Assembly: GCF_001431705.1 (NCBI RefSeq)
Contig: NZ_LJWX01000001.1
Location: 620,001 to 684,000, forward strand
Reading direction: 5' to 3'
DNA length: 64,000 bases
Origin: Ferrovum sp. JA12
GTDB lineage: Bacteria > Pseudomonadota > Gammaproteobacteria > Burkholderiales > Ferrovaceae
In this document: positions 8,541-18,042 of the stretch, piece by piece
Numbering within the stretch: the stretch's first letter is position 1
Layout: every line of letters begins with the position of its first letter
Translations under genes and position numbers: made by a program
Notes under the pieces: generated by a model
Told to the model about the DNA's origin: nothing
What the model saw: only the letters and a program-made list of their open reading frames with translations
The model's database searches: none

Positions 8541-11279
8541 ATGGTCAAGATGCGCCACATTCTAGCTCTTGGGTTGATGACACTGTCACTGGCAGGCTGG
8601 GCTAAGAGCCCCGCTCTACCTGCTGGTGTCACACAAGTGACGTCAGTGGAAGGGGTCACTGAGTATCATTTAAAAAATGGTTTACAAGTGATTTTAGCGC
8701 CGGACAGCTCAAAACCCACCACCACAGTGAATATTACCTATCGCGTAGGGTCGCGCATGGAAAACTATGGTGAGACAGGAATGGCTCATTTACTTGAGCA
8801 TTTAATGTTTAAAGGAACCCCCAAGCATCCCACCATTGCCGCTGACTTGAGCCATCGTGGGATGCGTCCTAACGGCACTACTTGGTTTGACCGCACTAAT
8901 TATTTTGAGACCTTTACTGCCTCAGAGAGTAATCTTTCTTGGGCTCTCGCCATGGAAGCTGATCGCATGGTGCATTCCTTTATTGCGCGCAAAGATTTAG
9001 ACAGTGAAATGACCGTGGTGCGCAATGAAATGGAAAAAGACGAAAATGATGCCAGCAGTGTGCTCATGGATAAATTGATGGCTACCGCCTACCAATGGCA
9101 TAACTATGGTAAATCCACTATCGGTGCTCGTACCGATGTTGAAAACGTTTCAATTCCCCATTTGCAAGCCTTCTACAGAAAATACTATCAACCAGATAAC
9201 GCCACTTTAGTGGTGGCAGGTAGTTTTGATCCTGATAAAACCTTGGCACTGATCAGTAAAGATTTTGGTGTGATTCCTAAACCCAAAAGAGTCATTGAAC
9301 CTACCTATACCTTGGACCCTATTCAAGATGGCGAGAGAAGTGTGACCTTAAGGCGCGTAGGCGATGTCAAATATATTGAAGCGGTATATCACAGTGTAGC
9401 AGCTGCCCATCCAGATAATGCAGCATTCAGAGTATTGTCTTATATTATGGGCGATACGCCTTCGGGGCGCTTACACAAAGCCTTAGTAGAAAAAGAGCTG
9501 GCTACTGCCGTGTCTGCGGAGAGCTTTAACTTAGATGAACCGGGAGTCATTTACTTTGAGGCTGATTTAAGTAAAGAACAATCTCTGGATAAGGCTGCTC
9601 CAGTTTTCATGAAAACCATTGAAGGCGTTCATGATGAGCCTATTACCGAGCAAGAGGTTTCAAGAGCTAAAGCCAATTTATTAAATGATATAACGCAAAC
9701 TTTTAATGATCCTGAAAGTTTTGGGATTTCTCTATCCACGGCCATTGCTAACGGCGACTGGCGTTTGTTTTTCTTAAATCGCGACCGAATTCAAAAAGTC
9801 AGCGTTCAAGACGTTCAGCGAGTGGCAGAGACGTGGCTTAAATCCAGTAATCGTACCATGGGTGAGTTTATTCCCACCGCAAAGCCTGATAGAGTGCCTT
9901 TCGCCGCACGAGTGGATGCGAAGGAGCAATTAAAAGACTTCACGGGTAAACAACAGATAGACCATGCTGAAGCCTTTGATGTCTCTCCCATGAATATCCA
10001 ACAACGCACACAATGGGGACGTTTACCCTCCGGTATTCGCTACGCACTGCTCCCTAAGAAAACCAGAGGAGCAACGGTATTTGCTCAACTGAACTTGCAT
10101 TTTGGTAATGCAGAGAACTTAATAGATCAAAGTTCCGTAGCGAATATGGTGGCAGGGCTTCTTGATCGTGGTACCGATAAGATGACGCGTCAACAAATCT
10201 CCGACCGCTTTACGCAATTAAAAGCGCAGGTCAGTTTCAGCGGTGGACCTACAGGAGTGTCGGTAAGTATGTTAACGGATCGCGATCATCTCTCCGACAC
10301 CTTAGCGTTAGTCACAGAGATTTTACGTCATCCGAGCTTCCCAGAAAGTGAGTTTAAGCAGTTACAAGCTGCAGCTATTGCCTCGATTGAGCAAGAGAGA
10401 ACTGATCCTCAGGCTATCGCCGGTAATGCCCTGTCACGTCACTTTAATCATTATCCTAAGGGGGATGTTCGCTATAGTCCTACCTTCGATGAGTCTGAAG
10501 AGAATATAAAGGCGGTGACTCTTGATAAAATTCAGAAGTTTTATCATGATTTCTACGGTGCTAACCATGGGGAAGTGGCTGTAGTGGGTGACTTTGATCC
10601 CGTAAAAATTAAGGCGGTACTCAATCAAGGTCTCGATCAGTGGGTGAGTCAATCGTCCTATGAGGTGGTATTAAACACATATGTGGCCCCTGTAGCATTT
10701 AAAGATGTGCTGAATACTCCCGATAAGGCCAACGCCATCTTTATTATGAAATTGCCGTTACCCATCATGGAGGATGATCCCACGGCACCTGCCTTAAAAG
10801 TGGCTAATACTATTTTCGGGGGTGGTTTTTTAAGCTCACGTCTCGCCACACGGATCCGCCAAAAAGAGGGTATTAGTTATGGCGTAGGTTCCTTTTTAAG
10901 GCTCAATAATCTGACTAAAAACAGTACTCTCGGCGCCTATGCCATTTATGCTCCACAAAACCTCGCTCGTCTAGAGAATGCCTTTCAGGAAGAAACAGAT
11001 AAAGCCCTCAAGGACGGCTTTAGCGAGACTGAAATAAAAGAAGCTAAGCAATCCTTACTGCAGTCCGCTGCCTTAGGGCGTGCTCAGGATGACGGGTTAG
11101 CTGAACTGTTAACAAAATTGTTGTTTGATAATCATGATATGACCTATGTGGATAAATTAGAAAAAGAGACGCAACAGGTTAGTGTCAATGATGTCAATGC
11201 AGCCTTCAGAAAATGGGTGACTCCGGCTAGTTTTGCAGAAGTTATGGCGGGTGATTTTAATAAGCACCCCGCGAAGTAA
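8541..11279 (+). CDS. M16 family metallopeptidase, two-domain fusion, secreted
   Basis: A signal peptide (MRHILALGLMTLSLAGWAKS region) points to the periplasm. The 912-residue protein carries two M16 halves. The first has the inverted zinc site HLLEH at residues 83-87 and the distal acidic helix VVRNEMEKDEND near 155-166. The second, from about 490, lacks an HxxEH and is the usual inactive partner domain. In many bacteria the two halves are separate genes. Pitrilysin-type enzymes degrade peptides; the substrate is unknown. A good AAAGGAG lies upstream of the ATG. The nudB gene follows after eight bases. Confidence 0.9.
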   Translation: MVKMRHILALGLMTLSLAGWAKSPALPAGVTQVTSVEGVTEYHLKNGLQVILAPDSSKPTTTVNITYRVGSRMENYGETGMAHLLEHLMFKGTPKHPTIAADLSHRGMRPNGTTWFDRTNYFETFTASESNLSWALAMEADRMVHSFIARKDLDSEMTVVRNEMEKDENDASSVLMDKLMATAYQWHNYGKSTIGARTDVENVSIPHLQAFYRKYYQPDNATLVVAGSFDPDKTLALISKDFGVIPKPKRVIEPTYTLDPIQDGERSVTLRRVGDVKYIEAVYHSVAAAHPDNAAFRVLSYIMGDTPSGRLHKALVEKELATAVSAESFNLDEPGVIYFEADLSKEQSLDKAAPVFMKTIEGVHDEPITEQEVSRAKANLLNDITQTFNDPESFGISLSTAIANGDWRLFFLNRDRIQKVSVQDVQRVAETWLKSSNRTMGEFIPTAKPDRVPFAARVDAKEQLKDFTGKQQIDHAEAFDVSPMNIQQRTQWGRLPSGIRYALLPKKTRGATVFAQLNLHFGNAENLIDQSSVANMVAGLLDRGTDKMTRQQISDRFTQLKAQVSFSGGPTGVSVSMLTDRDHLSDTLALVTEILRHPSFPESEFKQLQAAAIASIEQERTDPQAIAGNALSRHFNHYPKGDVRYSPTFDESEENIKAVTLDKIQKFYHDFYGANHGEVAVVGDFDPVKIKAVLNQGLDQWVSQSSYEVVLNTYVAPVAFKDVLNTPDKANAIFIMKLPLPIMEDDPTAPALKVANTIFGGGFLSSRLATRIRQKEGISYGVGSFLRLNNLTKNSTLGAYAIYAPQNLARLENAFQEETDKALKDGFSETEIKEAKQSLLQSAALGRAQDDGLAELLTKLLFDNHDMTYVDKLEKETQQVSVNDVNAAFRKWVTPASFAEVMAGDFNKHPAK

Positions 11280-11287
11280 ATATTGGT

Positions 11288-11728
11288 ATGGGCAATAAAA
11301 TCCCCATTTCAGTGCTGGTGGTCATTTACACACGGCACGGTGAAGTGTTGTTACTAAACCGTGCTGACCACCACGGTTATTGGCAATCGGTCACGGGCAG
11401 TTGTGATTATGTAGGGGAGCCCCTTGAGAGCGCTGCCTGTCGTGAAGTGATGGAAGAGACAGGACTTAATTGTCAAGATTTTCAGCTAAAGAATTGGCAT
11501 TGGCAACAGGTTTATGAAATTTATCCCCATTGGCGACATCGCTATGCCGAGGGGGTGATTCATAATACGGAGCATGTGTTTGGCTTATGTTTACCTGAGC
11601 GCCAAGAGATTATCCTGGCGCCACGGGAGCATATTGATTTTGTATGGTTACCCATTGAACAAGCTGCCGATCAGTGTTTTTCAGAAACTAACCGTGCTGC
11701 TGTGTTAAAGATTAAAGAATATCTTTAG
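11288..11728 (+). CDS. nudB: Dihydroneopterin triphosphate diphosphatase (Nudix)
   Basis: NudB removes pyrophosphate from dihydroneopterin triphosphate in folate synthesis. The 146-residue protein has the Nudix box in the form GEPLESAACREVMEETGLN at about residues 43-61, plus the NudB-like beginning ISVLVVIYTRHGEVLLLNR and the WHWQQVYEIYPHWRHRYAEGV segment. Its length matches NudB. It follows the M16 gene closely but lacks a strong ribosome-binding site, suggesting coupling. It converges with erpA with only three bases between. Confidence 0.88.
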   Translation: MGNKIPISVLVVIYTRHGEVLLLNRADHHGYWQSVTGSCDYVGEPLESAACREVMEETGLNCQDFQLKNWHWQQVYEIYPHWRHRYAEGVIHNTEHVFGLCLPERQEIILAPREHIDFVWLPIEQAADQCFSETNRAAVLKIKEYL

Positions 11729-11731
11729 CCT

Positions 11732-12085
11732 TTAAACTGAGAAGGATGAGCCGCACCCACAGGTGGTGGTGGCATTGGGGTTACGAATAATAAACTGTGC
11801 TCCCTCTAAATCCTCTTTATAATCAATTTCAGCGCCTGCTAGATACTGAAAACTCATGGGGTCAATCAAAAGCTCGACGCCGTTTTTTTGTACAACGGTA
11901 TCATCTTCGGCTTTTTGTTCTTCAAAAGTAAAACCGTACTGAAAACCTGAGCAGCCCCCCCCTGAAACAAACACTCTGAGTTTTAAGTCGAGGTTATTCT
12001 CTTCCTCAAGAATAGAGCGAATCTTTACAGTGGCGCTATCTGACAATAAAACCGGGGATAGAGCTTCATCTAATGGTGCGTTCAT
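11732..12085 (-). CDS. erpA: Iron-sulfur cluster insertion protein ErpA
   Basis: This A-type carrier inserts Fe-S clusters into apoproteins, notably those of isoprenoid synthesis and respiration. The 117-residue protein has the three conserved Cys: one in [12 protein letters not shown] and two in the C-terminal CGCGSSFSV. The [20 protein letters not shown] segment is typical. The internal sequence and length favour ErpA over IscA or SufA, and no isc or suf genes are nearby. A possible promoter and palindrome lie directly upstream. Confidence 0.92.
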   Translation of the reverse strand: MNAPLDEALSPVLLSDSATVKIRSILEEENNLDLKLRVFVSGGGCSGFQYGFTFEEQKAEDDTVVQKNGVELLIDPMSFQYLAGAEIDYKEDLEGAQFIIRNPNATTTCGCGSSFSV

Positions 12086-12103
12086 GGCTATACCTCAATT
12101 AAA

Positions 12104-12129
12104 TAGTACTAAAGTTGTACTACATTATA
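12104..12129 (-). promoter_or_regulatory. Putative erpA promoter with palindrome
   Basis: On the minus strand a perfect TATAAT (12124-12129) is followed, around the expected transcription start, by the inverted repeat TAGTAC-N7-GTACTA (12104-12122). No good -35 box is present at the right distance. A factor such as IscR could bind here, but the palindrome does not match the IscR type 1 consensus well. Confidence 0.4.
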
Positions 12130-12163
12130 CTGCTAATCTCATCATTGTGCGCAACTCAAGTTA

Positions 12164-15100
12164 CTACAGGTTACCCGTAGCTTCTGGTTCATCCTCAAAG
12201 GTGTCATTGGCGTGCACAACACTAAAGACCACGGGTACAAAAATCAAGGTAGCAATAGTTGCTAAAAGCAAACCACCAATCACTGCCCGACCAAGTGGAG
12301 CGTTTTGTTCACCCCCATCCCCTAACCCGAGAGCCATGGGGATCATACCAATTAACATAGCTGAAGCGGTCATGAGCACAGGTCTAAATCGGGTATAACC
12401 GGCCTCAAGGGCAGCCTGAGTGGAATCTTTGACAATAGCTAATCGTTCCCGAGCAAAGCTGATCACCAAAATACTATTGGCCGTAGCCACCCCCATACAC
12501 ATAATAGCGCCAGTTAAGGCAGGAACGGATAAAGTGGTTCCGGTCAAGTAGAGCATCCACACAATCCCAGCTAAGGCTGCCGGTAACGCTGTAATAATTA
12601 CAAAAGGATCAAGCCATGACTCAAAATTCACCACGACTAAGAAATAAATTAAAATAATGGATGCTACCAAGCCTAAACTAAGACCACGGTAAGAGTCCTG
12701 CATAATAGGCACCTGTCCTTGAAGTTTAACGCTGACTCCCTTAGGTAGCTCTTGATGGTGATGTTGGATAATAGTTTCAATGTCACCAGAAATACTTCCT
12801 AAATCCCTGCCCTGCAAGGAGGCGAAAATATCAAAAGAAGGCTTAATGTTGTAATGGGAAATCACCGAGTCAGATTGATCACGTTCAATGGATCCTAAAC
12901 CGCCTAACACTTGCATCGAGGAGGATTCTTTAGTGGTAATCGGAATGTTGGCAAGGTCTGCCAGAGAGTTGATTTTATATTGTGGCATTTGAATTACAAT
13001 CGGGTAGGAAACCCCATTTTTATTATTTAACCAAAAAGTAGGCGCCACTTGACTGGTGCCTGCCAAGGTGGCCACCAAACTGTTGGTAATGTCCCCTTCT
13101 GTTAAACCATAGTTTTTGGCTTGAGAGCGATCAATATCCACATTAAACTGAGGATAGTTAGTGGCCTGTTGCACGCGAAGGTCAGCAATTCCAGGCACGT
13201 TACGAATATCTTTTAAAATAGCCCTGACAAATTTAAGGTTGTTATCATGATTGGGGCCATCTACTCGAATGTCAATGGGAGCTGGCACACCAAAGTTTAG
13301 TATTTGGCTCGTAATGTCAGCAGGTAGAAAGGCAAAACTCACACCAGGAAAGGCTCTGGGTAAAGTTTCTCTTAACTTTTTCATATACTCTTTCGTGGGA
13401 TGATGGTTTTCATTTAAGTGAATGAGAATATCTCCATCCTGAGGACCAATGGTACCAGTACTGCTATAAGCGGTGTTAATACCACTCACGGATAGCCCAA
13501 TATTGTCCACAATGGTATCGAGTTCATTTTGAGGCACCAGACGTCGAATGGTGTTTTCAATTAAATCAAATTGTTTGGCGGTCTCTTCAATACGCGTTCC
13601 CACTTGTACGCGGATATGAATTTTCATATCGCCTGAGTCCACCTCTGGGAAAAAGTTTTTCCCCAACAAGGGAAATAAAGTCACGCAGGAAACAATGACG
13701 AAGCCTAAAAATAGAGTGATAAATTTTTTACGGTGGTCCAGTGCAAAATGTAATATGGAGCGATAAACCAACCTCACTTTAGTGAAACGTTTCTCAAAGC
13801 CTTGCTGAATATTGATGAAAAACTGGAAGATAGATGCTTTAACAGAGCGATGAACTTTAAAGTTTGGATCATGTTCGGGACGATGTGCATCAGTGTGATG
13901 CTCATGTTTAAAGTGTTGAGTCTGATATTTAAGTAACTTGTTGGCCACCGTAGGTACGAAAGTTTGCGACAATACAAAGGATGAGAGCATACCAAAGATA
14001 ACGGCCTCAGCCATTGGAATAAATAAATATCTGGGTACCCCCGTTAGAGAGAACATGGGCACAAATACAATACAAATAGATAATGTTGAAACCAGAGCAG
14101 GTTGAATAATCTGCCTTGCTGCATCAATAATAGCTTTGGTAGTGGGTTTTCCCATTTCCAAATGATGGTTAATATTTTCAATCACCACCGTAGCATCATC
14201 TACCAGCATCCCCACGGCAAGAGCCAAACCACCTAACGTCATCACATTTAACGTGTTACCGGTGAGAGAAAGAAAGATAATTGCCGATAAAATGGCGAGA
14301 GGGATAGACATGGAAATAATAATCGTTGAGCGCCAGCTGCCCAGAAACAATAGAATCATGACGCTAGTTAAAATGCCGGCAATAGTTCCTTCGCGTACTA
14401 CACCACTGATCGCAGATTTTACAAAAATGGATTGATCCCCTACCACTTTTAAAACGAGGTTGTTAGGTAAGGTTTCTTTTAATTTAGGAATCAATTCTTT
14501 CGTTCCTTGAATAATATCCAAGGTTGAGGTGGCACCATTTTTAAGAATCGTCATCAATACAGAGCGCCGACCATCATCTCTCACCACATTAATTTGTGGA
14601 GGGAAACCATCACGGACATGGGCTACATCATGAATGAAAATAGTGACTCCCCCTACGTTTTTAATGGGAAGATTGTTGAGTAAAGTAAACTCATCTGGAC
14701 TGTCGTTAATCTTTACGTTGTATTCAAAGGAACCAATTTTTTCGGTTCCAGGAGAGAGTACTAAGTTTTGTTGGCTCAGAGCTCTTGCGACGTCATCCGG
14801 TGAAACTCTTTTTGATTGCATAGCTTGAGGATCCAAGTCAATTTGGATCTGTCTCACCTTGCCACCATAGGGTGAGGGAACAGCGCTGCCTCTGACCGTG
14901 GCTAGCTGTGGGCGAATAAAGTTTTGACCCAAGTCAAAGATACGGTCCTCAGAGAGAACTTTACTCGATAAGGCCAACTGTAAAATAGGTACTGTTGCCG
15001 CGTTATAATTCAAAATCAACGGAGGGGTAATACCAGGAGGCATTTGTTTTAAAACGGTTTGAGAGATGGCGGTGACCTGAGCATTAGCAGTTCGAATATC

Positions 15101-15403
15101 CACATCAGGCTGAAAGAAGATTTTTACAATCCCGTAACCAAATAAAGATTGGGACTCTATATGTTCGATATCATTCACAGTGGAGCTTAAGGAGCGTTCA
15201 TAGTAGTAAACAATCCGCCCAGCCATGTCCTCTGGAGGCATACCACTATATGTCCATACGGCACTGATCACCGGTAAATTAATTTCCGGAAAAATGTCTT
15301 TAGGTGTTTTAATAATGGAAATAACTCCAAATAAAAAAATCACCAACGCCATGACAATAAATGTATTAGGACGTCTTAGAGCTAACTTAACAATTTCAAG
15401 CAT
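12164..15403 (-). CDS. RND efflux pump permease, orphan copy
   Basis: This 1079-residue inner-membrane proton-driven pump has the RND plan: a helix at 15-35, a large periplasmic loop, a central helix block (~335-490), a second periplasmic loop, and a C-terminal helix block (~875-1060). Helix 4 carries the paired acidic residues in GMLVDDATVVIEN. The position of the AcrB helix-10 lysine is Ala (VATANSIL), as in the subfamily that has VANAIL there. No adaptor or outer-membrane gene adjoins it: argC lies upstream and erpA downstream. It is a close paralog of the pump at 19943-23176 and shares a perfect 458-bp stretch with it. It may use the adaptor encoded at 23205. Confidence 0.92.
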   Translation of the reverse strand: MLEIVKLALRRPNTFIVMALVIFLFGVISIIKTPKDIFPEINLPVISAVWTYSGMPPEDMAGRIVYYYERSLSSTVNDIEHIESQSLFGYGIVKIFFQPDVDIRTANAQVTAISQTVLKQMPPGITPPLILNYNAATVPILQLALSSKVLSEDRIFDLGQNFIRPQLATVRGSAVPSPYGGKVRQIQIDLDPQAMQSKRVSPDDVARALSQQNLVLSPGTEKIGSFEYNVKINDSPDEFTLLNNLPIKNVGGVTIFIHDVAHVRDGFPPQINVVRDDGRRSVLMTILKNGATSTLDIIQGTKELIPKLKETLPNNLVLKVVGDQSIFVKSAISGVVREGTIAGILTSVMILLFLGSWRSTIIISMSIPLAILSAIIFLSLTGNTLNVMTLGGLALAVGMLVDDATVVIENINHHLEMGKPTTKAIIDAARQIIQPALVSTLSICIVFVPMFSLTGVPRYLFIPMAEAVIFGMLSSFVLSQTFVPTVANKLLKYQTQHFKHEHHTDAHRPEHDPNFKVHRSVKASIFQFFINIQQGFEKRFTKVRLVYRSILHFALDHRKKFITLFLGFVIVSCVTLFPLLGKNFFPEVDSGDMKIHIRVQVGTRIEETAKQFDLIENTIRRLVPQNELDTIVDNIGLSVSGINTAYSSTGTIGPQDGDILIHLNENHHPTKEYMKKLRETLPRAFPGVSFAFLPADITSQILNFGVPAPIDIRVDGPNHDNNLKFVRAILKDIRNVPGIADLRVQQATNYPQFNVDIDRSQAKNYGLTEGDITNSLVATLAGTSQVAPTFWLNNKNGVSYPIVIQMPQYKINSLADLANIPITTKESSSMQVLGGLGSIERDQSDSVISHYNIKPSFDIFASLQGRDLGSISGDIETIIQHHHQELPKGVSVKLQGQVPIMQDSYRGLSLGLVASIILIYFLVVVNFESWLDPFVIITALPAALAGIVWMLYLTGTTLSVPALTGAIMCMGVATANSILVISFARERLAIVKDSTQAALEAGYTRFRPVLMTASAMLIGMIPMALGLGDGGEQNAPLGRAVIGGLLLATIATLIFVPVVFSVVHANDTFEDEPEATGNL
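14496..14575 (-). repeat. 80-bp identical tract, orphan RND copy
   Basis: Read on the minus strand, these 80 bases are identical to 20771-20850 of the other RND gene, while flanking codons differ, including synonymous changes. They encode the segment RRSVLMTILKNGATSTLDII. This looks like a second short conversion tract. Confidence 0.8.
14811..15268 (-). repeat. 458-bp perfect inverted repeat, orphan RND copy
   Basis: I compared this stretch base by base with 20078-20535 and found no differences in 458 bp, although sequence on either side diverges at once at both DNA and protein level. It covers codons from ISAVWTYSG to AMQSK. The pair is in inverted orientation, about 4.8 kb apart. Confidence 0.93.
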
Positions 15404-15550
15404 CTTTAGCGGATTCCAAACCCTAATTAATAAAACGGAATTTCTTGTATTTTAGGTGGCCTTAGTGTGGCATAAGTTAGCGGCACTACTTGTAACGGAT
15501 TGTAAGGTTAGGCGCCATGGACTAAATTGAGTGAGGTTTAAGAGAATCAC

Positions 15551-16579
15551 CTAAGGCAACACAGGAACTTGCGTTAAACCCATGGTTTCATTGAGTCCAA
15601 ACATTAAATTCATGTTTTGTACAGCCTGTCCAGCGGCTCCTTTCACGAGATTATCAATGACCGATAAAACTACCACGACCTCACTGTGAGGCGGTTGGTG
15701 AAGGGCAATACGACAATAGTTTGATGCTCTCACAGAACGTGTTTCAGGATGGCTGGCAAAGGGCATCACATCAACAAAAGGCTCATTAGAATAATGGTTT
15801 TCAAATAGTTGTTGCAGATCTACTGTGTGCTTTAATGTGGCGTAGCAGGTCGCATGAATCCCTCTAATTAAAGGCGTCAAATGGGGTGTAAAAATAAGAT
15901 TAACGGGGCCTTGATGGTGGTTACTGAGTTGTTCACTAATTTCAGGAAGATGGCGATGGCCACTGACACCATAGGCTTTAAAATTATCGGAGGCCTCAGA
16001 AAAGAGTGTTTGTATTTCACTTTTTCTGCCGGCGCCAGATACTCCAGATTTGGCATCGGCGATGAGCGTATTAGCATGAATAACCCCTGCCTTGATTAAA
16101 GGAATAAACGCCAATTGCACAGCGGTGGGGTAGCAACCCGGATTAGCCACCAATTGAGCTTTTTTAATCTCATCACGATTGACTTCGGGTAGACCATATA
16201 CCGCCTGTTTTACCCACTCTGGGCTTACATGCTCCATGGCGTACCACTTTTCCCAGAGAGGAATGTTTTTTATGCGAAAATCCGCCGCCAGATCAATGAC
16301 TTTGACGCCCTTCCTCAAAAGACTAGGTGCGTCTTTCATGGCTATGCCATTCGGGGTAGCAAAAAACACCACGTCACAGTGAGAAAGCTCTTGGCTGTGG
16401 GGGTCAACAAAGGCGAGATCAACGCGTCCTCTCAAGTTTGGAAAAACATCAGCGACTGGTTTATTAGCATCTTGTCTTGAAGTGATCGCGGTCAGGTTAA
16501 CCTCAGGATGCTGGACCAACAGACGCAATAGCTCAACTCCTGTATACCCTGTTCCGCCAACAATACCTACTTTAATCAT
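15551..16579 (-). CDS. argC: N-acetyl-gamma-glutamyl-phosphate reductase
   Basis: ArgC carries out the NADPH-dependent third step of arginine synthesis, acting on the product of ArgB (encoded at 32058). The 342-residue protein has the N-terminal Rossmann motif [18 protein letters not shown] (3-20), the active-site Cys in [13 protein letters not shown] (~146-158), and the GHRHLPEI segment (~207-214). Length is normal. It lies upstream of the orphan RND gene on the same strand with a 147-base gap, and downstream of the rpsI terminator. Confidence 0.96.
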   Translation of the reverse strand: MIKVGIVGGTGYTGVELLRLLVQHPEVNLTAITSRQDANKPVADVFPNLRGRVDLAFVDPHSQELSHCDVVFFATPNGIAMKDAPSLLRKGVKVIDLAADFRIKNIPLWEKWYAMEHVSPEWVKQAVYGLPEVNRDEIKKAQLVANPGCYPTAVQLAFIPLIKAGVIHANTLIADAKSGVSGAGRKSEIQTLFSEASDNFKAYGVSGHRHLPEISEQLSNHHQGPVNLIFTPHLTPLIRGIHATCYATLKHTVDLQQLFENHYSNEPFVDVMPFASHPETRSVRASNYCRIALHQPPHSEVVVVLSVIDNLVKGAAGQAVQNMNLMFGLNETMGLTQVPVLP

Positions 16580-16639
16580 CCTTGAGATCTCCCTAACTCT
16601 TTACGCTATTATCGCTTAAAAAAAGATTTTCGCAGCAAT

Positions 16640-16668
16640 AAAAAAAGCCGGTAGAACCGGCTTTTTTT
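16640..16668 (-). terminator. Intrinsic terminator after rpsI
   Basis: The sequence AAAAAGCCGG-TAGAA-CCGGCTTTTTTT forms a GC-rich hairpin with A and T runs on both sides, so it can stop transcripts in both directions. It lies just after the rpsI stop on the minus strand and separates the ribosomal operon from argC. Confidence 0.85.
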
Positions 16669-16681
16669 ACTTTCAATACTG

Positions 16682-17074
16682 TTATCGTTTGCTAAACTGT
16701 TTACGACGACGAGCTTTGTGTAGACCCACTTTCTTACGTTCCACTTCACGGGCATCTCGGGTAACTAAACCTGCTTGCTTAAGTGCTGATTTAAGTTCCG
16801 GATTATAGTCTATTAGAGCTCTGGTAATTCCGTGACGAACTGCACCGGCTTGGCCTGATTCACCACCACCTGCCACATTAACACGGATATCAAATCCACC
16901 CATATGATTAGTGAGCTCCAATGGTTGACGCACTACCATACGACCTGTTTCACGGGAAAAATATACATCCAGAGGTTTACCGTTGACGATAAACTTACCA
17001 GAACCATTTTTAATGAAAACACGGGCCACAGCACTTTTACGTCTGCCGGTACCATAATAATATTGTCCGATCAT
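16682..17074 (-). CDS. rpsI: 30S ribosomal protein S9
   Basis: S9 is a small-subunit protein whose C-terminal tail reaches the P-site tRNA. The 130-residue sequence starts with the typical [18 protein letters not shown], contains [19 protein letters not shown], and ends with the basic tail [12 protein letters not shown]. It follows rplM with an eight-base gap, the universal L13-S9 order. Confidence 0.98.
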   Translation of the reverse strand: MIGQYYYGTGRRKSAVARVFIKNGSGKFIVNGKPLDVYFSRETGRMVVRQPLELTNHMGGFDIRVNVAGGGESGQAGAVRHGITRALIDYNPELKSALKQAGLVTRDAREVERKKVGLHKARRRKQFSKR

Positions 17075-17082
17075 AATAACGC

Positions 17083-17511
17083 CTAGATAACTAAAGGTTT
17101 AGGTTGTTGAGCTGCATGTGGATGGTCAGTTCCAGCATACACTTTCATTTTTTTAATCATGGCATAACCCAAAGGACCCTTAGGTAACATGCCTTTAACT
17201 GCTTTTTCAAGAACGCGAGCGGGATGACGTGCACGCATTTTATTGAAATTGGTTTCATAGATCCCACCAGGGTAGCCTGAGTGACGATAATATTTTTTAT
17301 CTTCACCTTTATTACCGGTAACACGGATTTTATCTGCATTAACCACTACAATAAAATCACCCGTATCAACGTGTGGGGTGTAAATAGGTTTGTGTTTGCC
17401 GCGAAGTCTGAGAGCTATTTGACTAGCAAGACGCCCCAAGATTAAGTCTTGTGCGTCAACGACGAACCAGTCGCGCTGTACTTCATGGTTTTTAGCCGAA
17501 AAGGTTTTCAT
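17083..17511 (-). CDS. rplM: 50S ribosomal protein L13
   Basis: L13 is an early-assembly protein of the large subunit. The 142-residue sequence includes the typical [36 protein letters not shown] and [19 protein letters not shown] segments. It is the first gene of the rplM-rpsI operon and has a near-consensus promoter directly upstream. Confidence 0.98.
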   Translation of the reverse strand: MKTFSAKNHEVQRDWFVVDAQDLILGRLASQIALRLRGKHKPIYTPHVDTGDFIVVVNADKIRVTGNKGEDKKYYRHSGYPGGIYETNFNKMRARHPARVLEKAVKGMLPKGPLGYAMIKKMKVYAGTDHPHAAQQPKPLVI

Positions 17512-17546
17512 GGCACTTTACCAACAATGTTATTCGATAGCCGACT

Positions 17547-17576
17547 ATTATAAACTTGAGTCTTTCCTAATGTCAA
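17547..17576 (-). promoter_or_regulatory. Strong sigma-70-type promoter of rplM-rpsI
   Basis: On the minus strand a perfect TTGACA (17571-17576) and a perfect TATAAT (17547-17552) are separated by 18 bases, 36 bases upstream of the rplM ATG. This fits the high expression expected of ribosomal protein genes. Confidence 0.8.
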
Positions 17577-17584
17577 TGCGTTGT

Positions 17585-17590
17585 TATAAT
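17585..17590 (+). promoter_or_regulatory. Possible -10 element of the OsmC-trpDC run
   Basis: A plus-strand TATAAT lies 33 bases before the preferred OsmC start at 17623. No good -35 box is seen. It shares the short divergent region with the rplM promoter. A transcript starting here would leave almost no leader for the alternative ATG at 17599, which favours the start at 17623. Confidence 0.4.
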
Positions 17591-17622
17591 GTTCAAGTAT
17601 GCTAAGACTAAAGGACGCAATA

Positions 17623-18042
17623 ATGAAAGCACGGGTAAAGTGGGTTGAAGGAATGAGTTTCTTGGGGGAAAGTGGCAGTGGCCATACTTTTTTAATGGAT
17701 GGCGCCCCTGAGTCTGGGGGGCGAAACCTTGGTGTTCGTCCCATGGAGGCTATGCTCCTTGGCGCCGGAGGCTGTACCTCTTTTGATGTGGTGTTAATTT
17801 TAAAGCGCTCAAGAGCGCAAGTTACTGATTGCGTGGTTGAAATTGACAGTGAGCGGGCTGAAACGGACCCTAAGGTATTCACTAAAATTCATTTTCATTT
17901 TATTGTAACAGGGGTAGATTTGAAGCCTGAATTAGTGGAACGGGCGATTAAGCTCTCAGCGGAAAAATATTGTTCGGCAACTTTTATGTTAGGTAAAACC
18001 GCCTCGGTAACTCATGATTTTGAAATTCGCGAGGCGATGTAA
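17623..18042 (+). CDS. OsmC/YhfA-family protein
   Basis: The start at 17623 (MKARVKWVEG) is chosen because AAGGA lies seven bases upstream; an in-frame ATG at 17599 is less well placed. The ~139-residue protein has the OsmC fold features: GGRNLGVRPMEAMLLGAGGCTSFDVV with a peroxidatic-type Cys (near residue 52) and a second Cys in SAEKYCSATFML near the C-terminus. OsmC proteins reduce organic hydroperoxides; the YhfA branch has no proven substrate. Its stop overlaps the trpD ATG by one base, so it is coupled to the trp genes. Confidence 0.88.
   Translation: MKARVKWVEGMSFLGESGSGHTFLMDGAPESGGRNLGVRPMEAMLLGAGGCTSFDVVLILKRSRAQVTDCVVEIDSERAETDPKVFTKIHFHFIVTGVDLKPELVERAIKLSAEKYCSATFMLGKTASVTHDFEIREAM

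Noticed and set aside
17599-17622. Longer N-terminus for the OsmC-type protein
   Set aside because: The ATG at 17599 lies right after the -10 element and lacks a ribosome-binding site; 17623 has AAGGA.
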